From an uncultured Muribaculaceae bacterium (GTDB taxonomy: Bacteria > Bacteroidota > Bacteroidia > Bacteroidales > Muribaculaceae), in contig CAJTRC010000021.1 in NCBI GenBank assembly GCA_910578365.1, forward strand, positions 1 through 32,901: DNA of 32,901 nucleotides, read 5' to 3'. The translations under genes and the position numbers were made by a program. Under the pieces are notes generated by a model, which was given only the letters and a program-made list of their open reading frames with translations, did not search any database and was not told where the DNA came from. Below, one piece after another: positions 24,117 through 32,842 of this stretch (position 1 is the stretch's first letter; every line of letters begins with the position of its first letter).

Positions 24117-25577
24117 ATGACAGCTTTTCTAATATCACTGGCCGTTCTGCTCGGCGGCTATTTCATATACGGTGCCATTGTAGAGAAAGCTTTCGGCACC
24201 GATGCCGGGCGCCCTACCCCCGCATATACCCGGCGCGACGGCGTTGACTACCTGCCCATGCCTACCTGGAAGGTGTTTCTGATACAGTTTCTCAACATCG
24301 CAGGCATTGGCCCGATATTCGGAGCCATTATGGGTGTGATGTTTGGGCCGGCCGCTTTTCTGTGGATTGTGTTAGGCACGATTTTCGCCGGGGCGGTTCA
24401 TGACTTTCTGTCGGGCATGATATCGGTGCGCATGGGTGGTCTGTCGCTGCCCGAAATCGTTGGCAGCCAGCTTGGCCGTGGCGTCAAGAACGTGATGGCG
24501 ATATTTTCCATAGTGCTGCTGCTGATGGTTGGAGCTGTGTTCGTGACCTCGCCCGCCGGTATCCTGGCCGGCATGACCCCTGCGTGGCTAAGCGGCGAAG
24601 TATGGGTGCTGATTATTTTTGCCTACTATGTCTGCGCTACCGTTCTGCCTGTCGACAAGCTGATTGGCTCGCTGTACCCGGTGTTCGGCTTCGCGCTGCT
24701 GTTTATGGCCGGAGGCCTGCTGGTATACCTGCTGTTCGGCGGAGTAAGCATACCCGACGGCATTGCTGACGGTCTTCAGAGCCGCCGTGCCGACGGATAT
24801 CCCATATTTCCGATGATGTTCGTGTCGATAGCCTGCGGAGCTATATCGGGCTTCCATGCCACGCAGTCGCCAATGATGGCCCGCTGCATTAAGAGCGAGA
24901 AACTGGGGCGTCCGGTGTTTTACGGCGCCATGGTGGCCGAAGGCATAGTGGCTCTGATATGGGCGGCCGCGGCCATAAGCTTTACCGGCAGCTACGACTC
25001 GCTGGGCGCCTATATGGCAGGTGAAGGCCACTCGGCAGCCACACTCGTCAACGATATATCAGTGGGCTGGCTGGGCACTTTCGGCGGCATTCTGGCACTG
25101 CTGGGAGTGGTGGCGGCACCCATCACCACCGGCGATACGGCGTTGCGCTCGGCACGCTTGATTGTAGCCGATTTCCTGAAAATTGACCAGAAGAAAACCA
25201 TGCGGCGCATTTTTGTGTCGCTGCCCCTGTTCGCTGTCACATTCCTGCTTGTGCAAATCGACTTTCAGGTACTGTGGCGCTACTTTGCCTGGTGCAACCA
25301 GACCCTTGCCGTGTTCACCCTCTGGGCCGTGAGTGTGTGGATGCTGCGGCATGGCAAAAACTACTACATAGCCATGGTGCCGGCTCTGTACATGACCGTG
25401 GTGAGTATAAGCTACCTGCTGTTCGCCCCTTCGCCCGAAGGATTCGGGCTTGCGCGCGGCGTGGCTGTCGGAGCCGGTATGGCGGTGGCCGCACTGTTTG
25501 CCGCACTGTTTTACAGCTACCGCAGAGCTCTTGCCAAGAACGGCACGATAATTGCAGAAGAAAACATTATAGACTAA
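24117..25577 (+). CDS. cstA: carbon starvation protein CstA family transporter
   Basis: This 486-residue integral membrane protein has more than ten hydrophobic segments. The CstA-family N-terminal blocks are clear: FIYGAIVEKAFG, RRDGVDYLPMPTWKVFLIQFLNIAG, and GAVHDFLSGMISVRMGGLSLPEIV. CstA proteins import peptides or pyruvate. The protein is shorter than the ~700-residue E. coli CstA and belongs to the compact form seen in Bacteroidota. It has its own consensus promoter and manC follows after 12 bp, so the two may be co-transcribed despite unrelated roles. Confidence 0.92.
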   Translation: MTAFLISLAVLLGGYFIYGAIVEKAFGTDAGRPTPAYTRRDGVDYLPMPTWKVFLIQFLNIAGIGPIFGAIMGVMFGPAAFLWIVLGTIFAGAVHDFLSGMISVRMGGLSLPEIVGSQLGRGVKNVMAIFSIVLLLMVGAVFVTSPAGILAGMTPAWLSGEVWVLIIFAYYVCATVLPVDKLIGSLYPVFGFALLFMAGGLLVYLLFGGVSIPDGIADGLQSRRADGYPIFPMMFVSIACGAISGFHATQSPMMARCIKSEKLGRPVFYGAMVAEGIVALIWAAAAISFTGSYDSLGAYMAGEGHSAATLVNDISVGWLGTFGGILALLGVVAAPITTGDTALRSARLIVADFLKIDQKKTMRRIFVSLPLFAVTFLLVQIDFQVLWRYFAWCNQTLAVFTLWAVSVWMLRHGKNYYIAMVPALYMTVVSISYLLFAPSPEGFGLARGVAVGAGMAVAALFAALFYSYRRALAKNGTIIAEENIID

Positions 25578-25589
25578 CCTCAACGCAAT

Positions 25590-26696
25590 ATGACACAGAT
25601 TACAACCAACCAAGAAATATGCTCGCACCGCTACTGCGTGATTATGTGCGGCGGCATAGGTAGTCGCTTCTGGCCATACAGCCGCGCAAATATGCCCAAG
25701 CAGTTTATCGACTTTCTGGGCACCGGACGCTCGCTGTTGCAGATGAGCTACGACCGCATACTGCCCGTTGTGCCCAAAGAAAATATATTGGTGGTTACCA
25801 ACGAGGCTTATGCCGCCCTGGTAAAGGAACAGCTGCCCGACCTGCCGGCCCGCTCGATATTACTCGAACCGGCCCGCCGCAACACCGCCCCCTGCATAGC
25901 ATGGGCTGCATACCACATCAAGGCCCGCGACCCGCAGGCGTCGATAGTGGTGATGCCCAGTGACCACCTTATCACCCGCGAGCAGCAATTCGAGGAAAGC
26001 ATACTCCGCGGCTTTGCATTTGTGGAAAGCCACGAGGCACTGCTCACACTGGGCATAAATCCCTCGCGGCCCGAAACCGGCTACGGCTACATACAGATAG
26101 GCAGCGAGGTCGAGCGCGGTCTGAATAAGGTCAAGACTTTTACCGAAAAACCTGACATCGAACTGGCCAAGGTGTTTCTCGAAACCGGTGAGTTCTTCTG
26201 GAACTCAGGTATATTTCTGTGGAAAGCTGAAACAATCATAAAAGCCATGCACGAACATTCGCCCGAGATAGCGCAGGTGTTCGACCGCGGTCTGGCCGTA
26301 TTAGGCACCGAAGGCGAAACCGCCTTCATCGAGGAAGAATTCCCCACATGTATGAGCATAAGCATCGACTTTGCTGTAATGGAAAAGGCATCGAACGTGT
26401 ATGTGGAAACTGTGGACTTCGGATGGTCGGACCTCGGTACATGGAGCTCGCTGTACGATAACAGCCCCAAAAACTCCAGCGCCAATGTGACACAGAACTG
26501 CCGTGTGCTCAGTTATGATTCGACAGGCAATATATTCGCAGTGCGCGGCGACAAGCTCATAGCAGTAAGCGGTCTTAACGACTATATTGTGTCCGACGCC
26601 GGCGATGTGTTGCTGATATGTCCCAAAGCCGAGGAGCAGAGCATACGCAACATGGTGTCCGACGCCAAGCTGAAATTCGGCGACAAATACCTCTGA
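25590..26696 (+). CDS. manC: mannose-1-phosphate guanylyltransferase
   Basis: This 368-residue nucleotidyltransferase makes GDP-mannose from mannose-1-phosphate and GTP, for glycans and capsule. It has the signature CGGIGSRFWPYSR (residues 20-32), the PKQF metal/nucleotide segment, VMPSDHLI, ETGYGYIQIG, FTEKPD, FWNSGIFLWKA and the FGWSDLGTWSSLY block. It lacks the C-terminal phosphomannose isomerase domain of bifunctional ManC proteins, as is usual in Bacteroidota. The gene lies 12 bp after cstA; argS downstream has its own promoter. Confidence 0.94.
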   Translation: MTQITTNQEICSHRYCVIMCGGIGSRFWPYSRANMPKQFIDFLGTGRSLLQMSYDRILPVVPKENILVVTNEAYAALVKEQLPDLPARSILLEPARRNTAPCIAWAAYHIKARDPQASIVVMPSDHLITREQQFEESILRGFAFVESHEALLTLGINPSRPETGYGYIQIGSEVERGLNKVKTFTEKPDIELAKVFLETGEFFWNSGIFLWKAETIIKAMHEHSPEIAQVFDRGLAVLGTEGETAFIEEEFPTCMSISIDFAVMEKASNVYVETVDFGWSDLGTWSSLYDNSPKNSSANVTQNCRVLSYDSTGNIFAVRGDKLIAVSGLNDYIVSDAGDVLLICPKAEEQSIRNMVSDAKLKFGDKYL

Positions 26697-26715
26697 ACGA
26701 GTGCGGCCCGTGCGC

Positions 26716-26746
26716 TTTGCGCATTGGCGAAAAATTTGTAACTTTG
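26716..26746 (+). promoter_or_regulatory. consensus promoter of argS
   Basis: TTTG (26716-26719), 19-bp spacer, TAACTTTG (26739-26746), 31 bp before the ATG. The -33 TTTG overlaps the loop of a small GC palindrome, TGCGCTTTGCGCA (26711-26723). Confidence 0.8.
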
Positions 26747-26777
26747 CACCTTAACTCGGAAAAATAAGGTAAAAAAA

Positions 26778-28571
26778 ATGACAGTAGATACAATTATAGG
26801 CAGTGCCGTAGGCGCTGCTGTGAAACAACTTTACGGCATTGACGCCGCCCCAAATACACTTGTGCCCCAGCCTACCCGCAAAGAATTCGAAGGCAACCTC
26901 ACCATAGTAGTTTTCCCCTGGGTGAAGGCCGCCCGCAAGGCTCCCGAGGCTGTAGGCAAGGAAATCGGCGATTATCTGCTTGAACATGAGCCGGCCGTAG
27001 AGCGTTACAACGTAGTGAAAGGCTTTCTGAACCTGGTTATACGCCCCACCGTGTGGAGTCAGGTGCTGGCCTCTGTGGCGGCAGACGCCGACTACGGTTT
27101 CCGTACAGCCACCGACGGGTCGCCGCTGGTGATGGTGGAATACTCTTCGCCGAACACCAACAAGCCCCTGCACCTGGGCCACGTGCGCAACAACCTGCTG
27201 GGATATTCGCTGGCCGAGATTCTCAAAGCCTGTGGCAACCGTGTGGTGAAAACCAACATAGTGAACGACCGCGGCATACACATCTGCAAGTCGATGCTCG
27301 CATGGCAGAAATGGCACAATGGCGAAACTCCCGAGTCGCTGGGCGTAAAGGGCGACCACCTCATAGGTGACTGCTACGTAGACTTCGACAAGCATTACAA
27401 AGCCGAAGTCAGCGCCATGATGGAAGCCGACAAAACCCTCAGCAAAGAAGCTGCAGAGGCAGCTTCGCCCCTGATGGCCGAAGCACGCGACATGCTGCGC
27501 CGCTGGGAAGCAAAAGACCCCGAAATCCGCGGCCTTTGGGAAATGATGAACAACTGGGTATACGCCGGTTTCGACCAGACATACAAGCGTATGGGCGTGG
27601 ACTTCGACAAGATATATTACGAGTCGCAGACCTACCTCGAAGGCAAGGAAAAGGTGCTCGAAGGTCTTGAAAAAGGCATTATGTACCGCAAGGACGACGG
27701 CTCGGTTTGGGCCGACCTCACCGACGCGGGCCTCGACCACAAGCTGCTGCTCCGCGCCGACGGAACATCGGTGTACATGACACAGGATATAGGCACCGCC
27801 AAACTGCGTTTCGCCGACTTTCCCATCGACCGCATGATTTACGTGGTGGGCAATGAGCAGAACTACCACTTCCAGGTACTGTCGCTGCTGCTCGACCGCC
27901 TTGGCTTCAAATGGGGCAAAGACCTGGTACACTTCAGCTACGGCATGGTAGAGCTGCCCGAAGGCAAGATGAAATCGCGCGAAGGAACTGTGGTTGATGC
28001 CGACGACCTGATGGCCGAAATGGTGGCCACAGCCCGCGAAGTGGCAGTCGAACAGGGCCGCAGCGAAGGCATGACCGATGCCGAAATCGACGAAATTGCC
28101 GAAATCGTAGGTCTGGGCGCACTGAAATACTTCCTGCTCAAGGTCGACCCGCGCAAGAACATGACCTTCAACCCCAAAGAGTCTATCGACTTCAATGGCA
28201 ACACAGGTCCGTTCATACAGTACAGCTATGCTCGTATTCGCTCGGTAGTGCGCCGTGCCGCTGAGCAGGGCTACGTCATAGGCGATTACTCGGCTGTAGA
28301 GCCCGGCGAAAAAGAAACCGCTTTGATACAGCGCCTGGCATCGCTGCCGCAGCTTATAGCCGAGGCCGGCCGCAGCTATTCGCCCGCCCTTATTGCCAAC
28401 TACGCCTACGACCTGGCCAAGGAGTACAACCAGTTCTATCACGACTGCCCCATACTCCGCGAGGATGATGCCGCCAAGCGCAGCCTGCGTCTGGCACTGA
28501 GCGAAGTCACCGCCCGCACCATCAAAGCTACTCTGGCTCTGTTGGGTATCCGTGTCCCCGAGAGGATGTAA
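26778..28571 (+). CDS. argS: arginyl-tRNA synthetase
   Basis: This 597-residue class I synthetase charges tRNA-Arg. It contains the N-terminal additional domain with NLTIVVFPWVK, the HIGH-type motif in SPNTNKPLHLGHVRNN (HLGH at 132-135), the catalytic MTQDIGTA segment, a KMSKS-like KMKSREGT at about 396-403, and a C-terminal anticodon-binding domain (DALR type) ending LGIRVPERM. Full length and intact. It probably leads a transcript with the Bax-inhibitor-1 and MATE genes, since the 36-bp gap after it has no terminator. Confidence 0.97.
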   Translation: MTVDTIIGSAVGAAVKQLYGIDAAPNTLVPQPTRKEFEGNLTIVVFPWVKAARKAPEAVGKEIGDYLLEHEPAVERYNVVKGFLNLVIRPTVWSQVLASVAADADYGFRTATDGSPLVMVEYSSPNTNKPLHLGHVRNNLLGYSLAEILKACGNRVVKTNIVNDRGIHICKSMLAWQKWHNGETPESLGVKGDHLIGDCYVDFDKHYKAEVSAMMEADKTLSKEAAEAASPLMAEARDMLRRWEAKDPEIRGLWEMMNNWVYAGFDQTYKRMGVDFDKIYYESQTYLEGKEKVLEGLEKGIMYRKDDGSVWADLTDAGLDHKLLLRADGTSVYMTQDIGTAKLRFADFPIDRMIYVVGNEQNYHFQVLSLLLDRLGFKWGKDLVHFSYGMVELPEGKMKSREGTVVDADDLMAEMVATAREVAVEQGRSEGMTDAEIDEIAEIVGLGALKYFLLKVDPRKNMTFNPKESIDFNGNTGPFIQYSYARIRSVVRRAAEQGYVIGDYSAVEPGEKETALIQRLASLPQLIAEAGRSYSPALIANYAYDLAKEYNQFYHDCPILREDDAAKRSLRLALSEVTARTIKATLALLGIRVPERM

Positions 28572-28607
28572 TAATTTTTAACAATATGAACATTATAAAA
28601 AGTAACC

Positions 28608-29303
28608 ATGAATAATTTCCAAACCGCCACACCTCCCCGCTACGTGGCAGCCGGCGTATCAGCCGTAATGAAACAGGTGTATCTTAAGATGACCCTCGGT
28701 CTGCTTATCACCGCCTTTATCTCGCTTTTCTGCGCAAGTAGCTATTCCTATCTGAGCTTCATGGCCAACAACAGCTGGTTCATGTGGGTGCTGATGGGTG
28801 CCGAACTTCTGATAGTCTTCTCCATCGGAGGAGCTCTCAACAAGATGGGTACCGCTGTAGGCTTTGGCCTGTTCCTGTTGTTCTCGGTAATCAACGGCCT
28901 GGCACTTACGCCTATATTCCTGCTGTACACCACCGGCTCGATAGTCAAGACATTCTTTATCACCGCAGGCACCTTCGGCGCCATGAGTGTGTACGGATAC
29001 TTCACCAACAAGGACCTCAGCAAGATGGGCTCGATACTGTTCATGGCCCTGATAGGCCTTATCATAGCCTCGCTGGTGAATATATTCCTCAAAAGCTCCA
29101 CTATGGACTGGATAATCAGCATTGCCGGCGTGATAATCTTTGTAGGCCTTACCGCCTGGGATACCCAACAGATTCGCCGTCTTGCCGAGATGATGCCCGG
29201 TCAGGCAGGCCGTGTAAGCACACTTGGCGCACTTAACCTCTACCTCGACTTCATCAACCTCTTCCTGTATCTGCTCCGTTTCTTCGGCTCCAGCCGCGAT
29301 TAA
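28608..29303 (+). CDS. Bax inhibitor-1 / YccA family membrane protein
   Basis: This 231-residue protein has about seven transmembrane helices, for example TLGLLITAFISLFCASS and FGLFLLFSVINGLALTPIFLLY. It carries the conserved C-terminal motif LTAWDTQQIRRLAEMM, corresponding to the di-acidic pH-sensor region of BI-1/YetJ calcium-leak channels. The family handles calcium leak and, as YccA, interacts with the FtsH protease. The following MATE gene starts within its stop codon (TAATG), so the two are translationally coupled. Confidence 0.92.
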   Translation: MNNFQTATPPRYVAAGVSAVMKQVYLKMTLGLLITAFISLFCASSYSYLSFMANNSWFMWVLMGAELLIVFSIGGALNKMGTAVGFGLFLLFSVINGLALTPIFLLYTTGSIVKTFFITAGTFGAMSVYGYFTNKDLSKMGSILFMALIGLIIASLVNIFLKSSTMDWIISIAGVIIFVGLTAWDTQQIRRLAEMMPGQAGRVSTLGALNLYLDFINLFLYLLRFFGSSRD

Positions 29304-30631
29304 TGGGAAAGCACTACAAAGCTATCATACATCTTGGCCTGCCCATACTTGTGGGGCAGGTCGGGATTGTTGTTTTGGTGTTTGCCGATACCGCCATGGT
29401 GGGGCATTACGACACCGATTCGCTTGCCGCAGCCTCGTTTGTGAACAACCTTTTCAACATGGCCATGTTCACCATAATGGGCTTTGCACTTGGCATCACG
29501 CCTATACTCGGCGCCCAGTACAGCCGTGGAGAAAAGGAGCAAATGGGCTCCACGCTACGCTCGGGCGTAATAGTCAATGTAAGTTTTACTGTTTTGGTTA
29601 TGGCCATAATGACGGCAGTGTACTTCAACCTGCACCGCATGGGGCAGCCGGATAAGCTGCTGCCGTTGATAAAGCCGTACTTCTTGCTGTATCTGGCCGG
29701 ACTGGTGCCGATGAGCCTGTTCAACGTGTTCGCCCAGTGGAGCTATGCGCGCGGAAATTCGCAGCTGCCCATGTGGATAATGCTGTCGGCCAACGCTCTG
29801 AACATACTTGGCAACTGGCTGCTGATTTATGGCAACTGCGGACTGCCCGAGCTGGGGCTGTTCGGCGCAGGCCTGAGTACTCTTGCGAGCCGTATACTGG
29901 GTCCGGCGGTGCTGCTGGGAGTATTCTTTCTTGCCGGGCGCTATAAAGTATACAGTGGCGGTTTCAGGCGCGCTGCAGTATCGCTGCGTACATTGCGTCC
30001 TGTGGCATTGTGCGGATTTCCGGTAGCCATGCAGATGGCCTGCGAGAGCGGCAGCTTCTCGCTCAGTGCCGTCATGGCCGGCTGGCTGCCGCAGGGCGAC
30101 ATCTGTCTGGCCGCATACCAGGTGATAATAGTAACCGGCACCCTTGGTTTTACGCTTTATTACAGCGTGGGCACGGCTGTGAGCGTGCTTGTGGCCAATC
30201 AGGCCGGTCTGAACTCCAACAGCGGCATGCGATCGGTGGCCTGGGCCGGCTACCGCTGCCTGCTGGTGATGATGTGCTGCAGCTGTATGGCCTTTATATT
30301 CTTCGGCCGTAGCATCATGGGGCTGTTTACGCCCGACCCCGCCGTAGTGACGCTTGCCATGACCCTGCTGTTCCCGCTGATACTGTATCAGGTGGCCGAC
30401 GCCACACAGATCAACTTTGCCAACGCCCTGCGCGGTACCTCGCACGTAATGCCCATGCTGTGGATAGCCTTCGTCAGCTACATAGTAGTGGGAGTGCCGG
30501 TGACATATCTTTTCGGCTTCACTTTAGGCATGGGCCTGTACGGCATAGTACTCAGTTTTTCCGTGAGCCTGTGTCTGGCGGCGGCGCTGTTTCTGTACTA
30601 CTTCCAGCGGGCCACGAGTACGAATAATTAA
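29303..30631 (+). CDS. MATE family efflux transporter
   Basis: This 442-residue protein has about 12 transmembrane helices in two similar halves. MATE features include LPILVGQVGIVVLVFADTAMVGHY at the start, the ALGITPILGAQYSRGEKE loop, and the second-half equivalent LCGFPVAMQMACESGSFSLSAVMAG. It should export drugs, metabolites or toxic compounds using a Na+ or H+ gradient. Its ATG shares the final A of the BI-1 gene stop codon. The substrate cannot be told from sequence. Confidence 0.94.
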   Translation: MGKHYKAIIHLGLPILVGQVGIVVLVFADTAMVGHYDTDSLAAASFVNNLFNMAMFTIMGFALGITPILGAQYSRGEKEQMGSTLRSGVIVNVSFTVLVMAIMTAVYFNLHRMGQPDKLLPLIKPYFLLYLAGLVPMSLFNVFAQWSYARGNSQLPMWIMLSANALNILGNWLLIYGNCGLPELGLFGAGLSTLASRILGPAVLLGVFFLAGRYKVYSGGFRRAAVSLRTLRPVALCGFPVAMQMACESGSFSLSAVMAGWLPQGDICLAAYQVIIVTGTLGFTLYYSVGTAVSVLVANQAGLNSNSGMRSVAWAGYRCLLVMMCCSCMAFIFFGRSIMGLFTPDPAVVTLAMTLLFPLILYQVADATQINFANALRGTSHVMPMLWIAFVSYIVVGVPVTYLFGFTLGMGLYGIVLSFSVSLCLAAALFLYYFQRATSTNN

Positions 30632-30723
30632 CTATTTTACACCAACTTTAGCGTGCTTGCGCTTGTTGAACTTGGGCAAAAGGGAAAATAAGTTGGAAGT
30701 AATAAAGAAAAATTTCCATAATG

Positions 30724-30755
30724 TTTCGTCAGTCCGAAAATTTTTCCTAACTTTG
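30724..30755 (+). promoter_or_regulatory. promoter of pckA
   Basis: TAACTTTG (30748-30755) is a perfect -7 box. TTTC (30724-30727), 20 bp upstream, is one mismatch from the -33 TTTG. The leader of about 70 nt contains a small CCTC/GAGG hairpin and an A-rich stretch just before the ATG, typical of well-translated Bacteroidota genes. Confidence 0.65.
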
Positions 30756-30833
30756 CATCCGGTTTACAAGGCCTCGCCGGAGGTTCAGTACAATAACAAC
30801 AGAAAACACCAACAACAAATATCTCCAATAGCA

Positions 30834-32477
30834 ATGAGCAAACTTGAAGAAATCAAGAAGGCCCGTATCGCAGGTATCAAAGAAGACCTCGTTAAATACG
30901 GTATCGAAGGAACTACCGAAGTAGTTTACAACCCTTCGTATGACGAACTGTTCAATGAAGAAACTCTCCCTACCCTCGAAGGATTTGAGAAGGGTGTGGT
31001 AACCGAACTTGGCGCTGTCAACGTAATGACAGGCGTTTACACCGGTCGTTCGCCTAAAGACAAATTTATTGTTCTCGACGAAAAATCGAAGGACACCATC
31101 TGGTGGACATCCGAAGAATACAAGAACGACAACAAACCCGCAAGCGAAGAAGCCTGGAAGGCTGTGAAGGACCTCGCCAAGAAGGAACTCAGCAACAAGC
31201 GCCTCTTCGTTGTCGACGGCTTCTGCGGCGCCAACGAAAACACCCGCATGGCTGTGCGTTTCATCATGGAAGTGGCATGGCAGGCTCACTTTGTGACCAA
31301 CATGTTTATCCGCCCCACCGCTGAAGAACTCGAAAACTTCACCCCCGACTTCATCGTTTACAACGCATCGAAGGCCAAGCTCACCAATTACCAGGAACTC
31401 GGCCTCAACAGCGAAACCGCCGTTGTATTCAACATCACCAGCCGTGAACAGGTTATCATCAACACCTGGTACGGCGGCGAAATGAAGAAAGGTATGTTCT
31501 CCATGATGAACTACTTCCTGCCGCTGAAGGGCATCGCATCGATGCACTGCTCGGCCAACACCGACCTCAACGGCGAAAACACCGCAATCTTCTTCGGCCT
31601 CTCCGGTACCGGCAAGACCACCCTTTCGACCGACCCCAAGCGTCTGCTTATCGGCGACGACGAACACGGCTGGGACGACAACGGTGTGTTCAACTTCGAA
31701 GGCGGCTGCTACGCAAAGGTTATCAACCTTGATAAGGAGAGCGAACCCGATATCTACAACGCAATCACCCGCGACGCTCTCCTGGAGAACGTTACCGTGG
31801 AAGAAGGCGGCAAAATCAACTTCGCCGACAAGAGCGTAACCGAAAACACCCGCGTAAGCTACCCCATCGAGCACATCAAGAACATCGTTCGCCCGAAATC
31901 TACCGGCCCCGCTGCCAAGAACGTAATCTTCCTGAGCGCCGACGCTTTCGGTGTACTTCCTCCCGTATCGATTCTGACTCCCGAGCAGACCAAGTACTAC
32001 TTCCTGAGCGGCTTCACCGCCAAGCTCGCAGGTACCGAACGCGGCATCACCGAGCCCACTCCTACTTTCTCGGCATGCTTCGGTCAGGCATTCCTCGAAC
32101 TGCACCCCACCAAGTACGCTGAAGAACTCGTTAAGCGTATGCAGGCTTCGGGCGCCAAGGCTTATCTGGTGAACACCGGCTGGAACGGCACCGGCAAGCG
32201 TATCTCGATCCGCGACACCCGCGGCATCATCGACGCTATCCTCGACGGCGCTATCCTCAAGGCTCCCACCAAGAAGCTCCCCATCTTCGACTTCGAAATT
32301 CCTACCGAACTCCCTGGCGTAGATCCCAAGATTCTCGATCCCCGCGACACTTACGCCAATGTCGAGGAATGGAACACCAAGGCTGAAGACCTGGCTGCAC
32401 GCTTCATTAAGAACTTCAAGAAGTATGAGAACCACGCCGCCGGCAAGGCTCTCGTAGCTGCAGGCCCCCAGCTCTAA
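30834..32477 (+). CDS. pckA: phosphoenolpyruvate carboxykinase (ATP)
   Basis: This 547-residue enzyme interconverts oxaloacetate and phosphoenolpyruvate using ATP/ADP. In anaerobic Bacteroidota it often runs toward oxaloacetate to feed succinate formation. Motifs are TGRSPKDKF (oxaloacetate-binding Arg, about 70-78), the kinase P-loop GLSGTGKT (255-262) followed by TLSTDPKR, DDEHGWDDNGVFNFEGGCYAK, and NTRVSYPIEHI. I start at the ATG at 30834 because the upstream in-frame extension from 30657 runs across the promoter and leader. Codon use is strongly biased to a preferred set, suggesting high expression. A strong terminator follows. Confidence 0.97.
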   Translation: MSKLEEIKKARIAGIKEDLVKYGIEGTTEVVYNPSYDELFNEETLPTLEGFEKGVVTELGAVNVMTGVYTGRSPKDKFIVLDEKSKDTIWWTSEEYKNDNKPASEEAWKAVKDLAKKELSNKRLFVVDGFCGANENTRMAVRFIMEVAWQAHFVTNMFIRPTAEELENFTPDFIVYNASKAKLTNYQELGLNSETAVVFNITSREQVIINTWYGGEMKKGMFSMMNYFLPLKGIASMHCSANTDLNGENTAIFFGLSGTGKTTLSTDPKRLLIGDDEHGWDDNGVFNFEGGCYAKVINLDKESEPDIYNAITRDALLENVTVEEGGKINFADKSVTENTRVSYPIEHIKNIVRPKSTGPAAKNVIFLSADAFGVLPPVSILTPEQTKYYFLSGFTAKLAGTERGITEPTPTFSACFGQAFLELHPTKYAEELVKRMQASGAKAYLVNTGWNGTGKRISIRDTRGIIDAILDGAILKAPTKKLPIFDFEIPTELPGVDPKILDPRDTYANVEEWNTKAEDLAARFIKNFKKYENHAAGKALVAAGPQL

Positions 32478-32496
32478 TCAGCTGATATAAGGCAAT

Positions 32497-32534
32497 AAAA
32501 AGGCCTCCGGACACATTGTCCGGAGGCCTTTTTT
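32497..32534 (+). terminator. strong rho-independent terminator after pckA (bidirectional)
   Basis: A perfect 16-bp stem, AAAAAGGCCTCCGGAC (32497-32512) with its complement (32518-32533), has a 5-nt loop and ends in a T-run. The A-run on the other side makes it usable in both directions. Confidence 0.92.
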
Positions 32535-32536
32535 AA

Positions 32537-32690
32537 GTTGTGACGGCGTATAGCTGTAACCCGCAAACACGGGCATTGGAGAAGCTGTATATAAATGCTT
32601 TAACGGTGAACGGCTGCAGGACTCCGTCGCAACGTGAAATACTGTGCCGTAGGAGTCAGTAGTGCCTCCACTCCGCTTACTAAGAGGGTG
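32537..32690 (+). ncRNA. candidate structured RNA downstream of pckA (strand uncertain)
   Basis: A 10-bp helix (one G-U) can close between 32537-32546 (GTTGTGACGG) and 32624-32633 (CCGTCGCAAC). It encloses a CCCG/CGGG hairpin (32560-32573) and other short stems, and a GGAGT/ACTCC hairpin follows (32652-32656 with 32670-32674). I find no convincing protein gene here; an 82-codon leftward frame (32478-32726) covers the same stretch but runs through the terminator. No promoter is visible directly upstream on the plus strand. Stem pairing by eye is weak evidence. Confidence 0.35.
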
Positions 32691-32834
32691 TTTAATAATA
32701 AATGTTAATTCCCGGCCGAAAATCACGTGGCGAATTTAGCTCTGAATTGAAGGAGCATAGCGAGCTTCTATGTTGCTGTACAAATGATTTGCAGATTTTA
32801 ACACTTATTTAACACGACTCTCCACAACTTCTAT

Positions 32835-32842
32835 TAATTTTG
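32835..32842 (+). promoter_or_regulatory. -7-like box near the right edge
   Basis: TAATTTTG matches TAnnTTTG. The nearest upstream T-rich -33 candidate is TTTA at 32808-32811, spacer 23 bp. A transcript would begin near 32849 and run off the window, with no start codon in the 50 bp visible. The rest of 32691-32834 holds nothing I can identify. Confidence 0.4.

Noticed and set aside
26751..28442. Long leftward open frame of over 500 codons opposite argS
   Set aside because: It mirrors the codon structure of argS, has no domain or signal I recognise, and spans the argS start; it is a shadow of strong codon bias.
30657..30833. N-terminal extension of PEP carboxykinase from an upstream ATG
   Set aside because: It would run across the TAACTTTG promoter box and leader; the protein family begins near the ATG at 30834.
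30747..32435. Long leftward open frame of over 500 codons opposite pckA
   Set aside because: Same reason: the biased codons of pckA leave the antisense frame free of stops; no recognisable protein.
32478..32726. 82-codon leftward frame after pckA
   Set aside because: It reads through the perfect terminator hairpin and has no recognised domain; a structured RNA explains the region better, though not proven.
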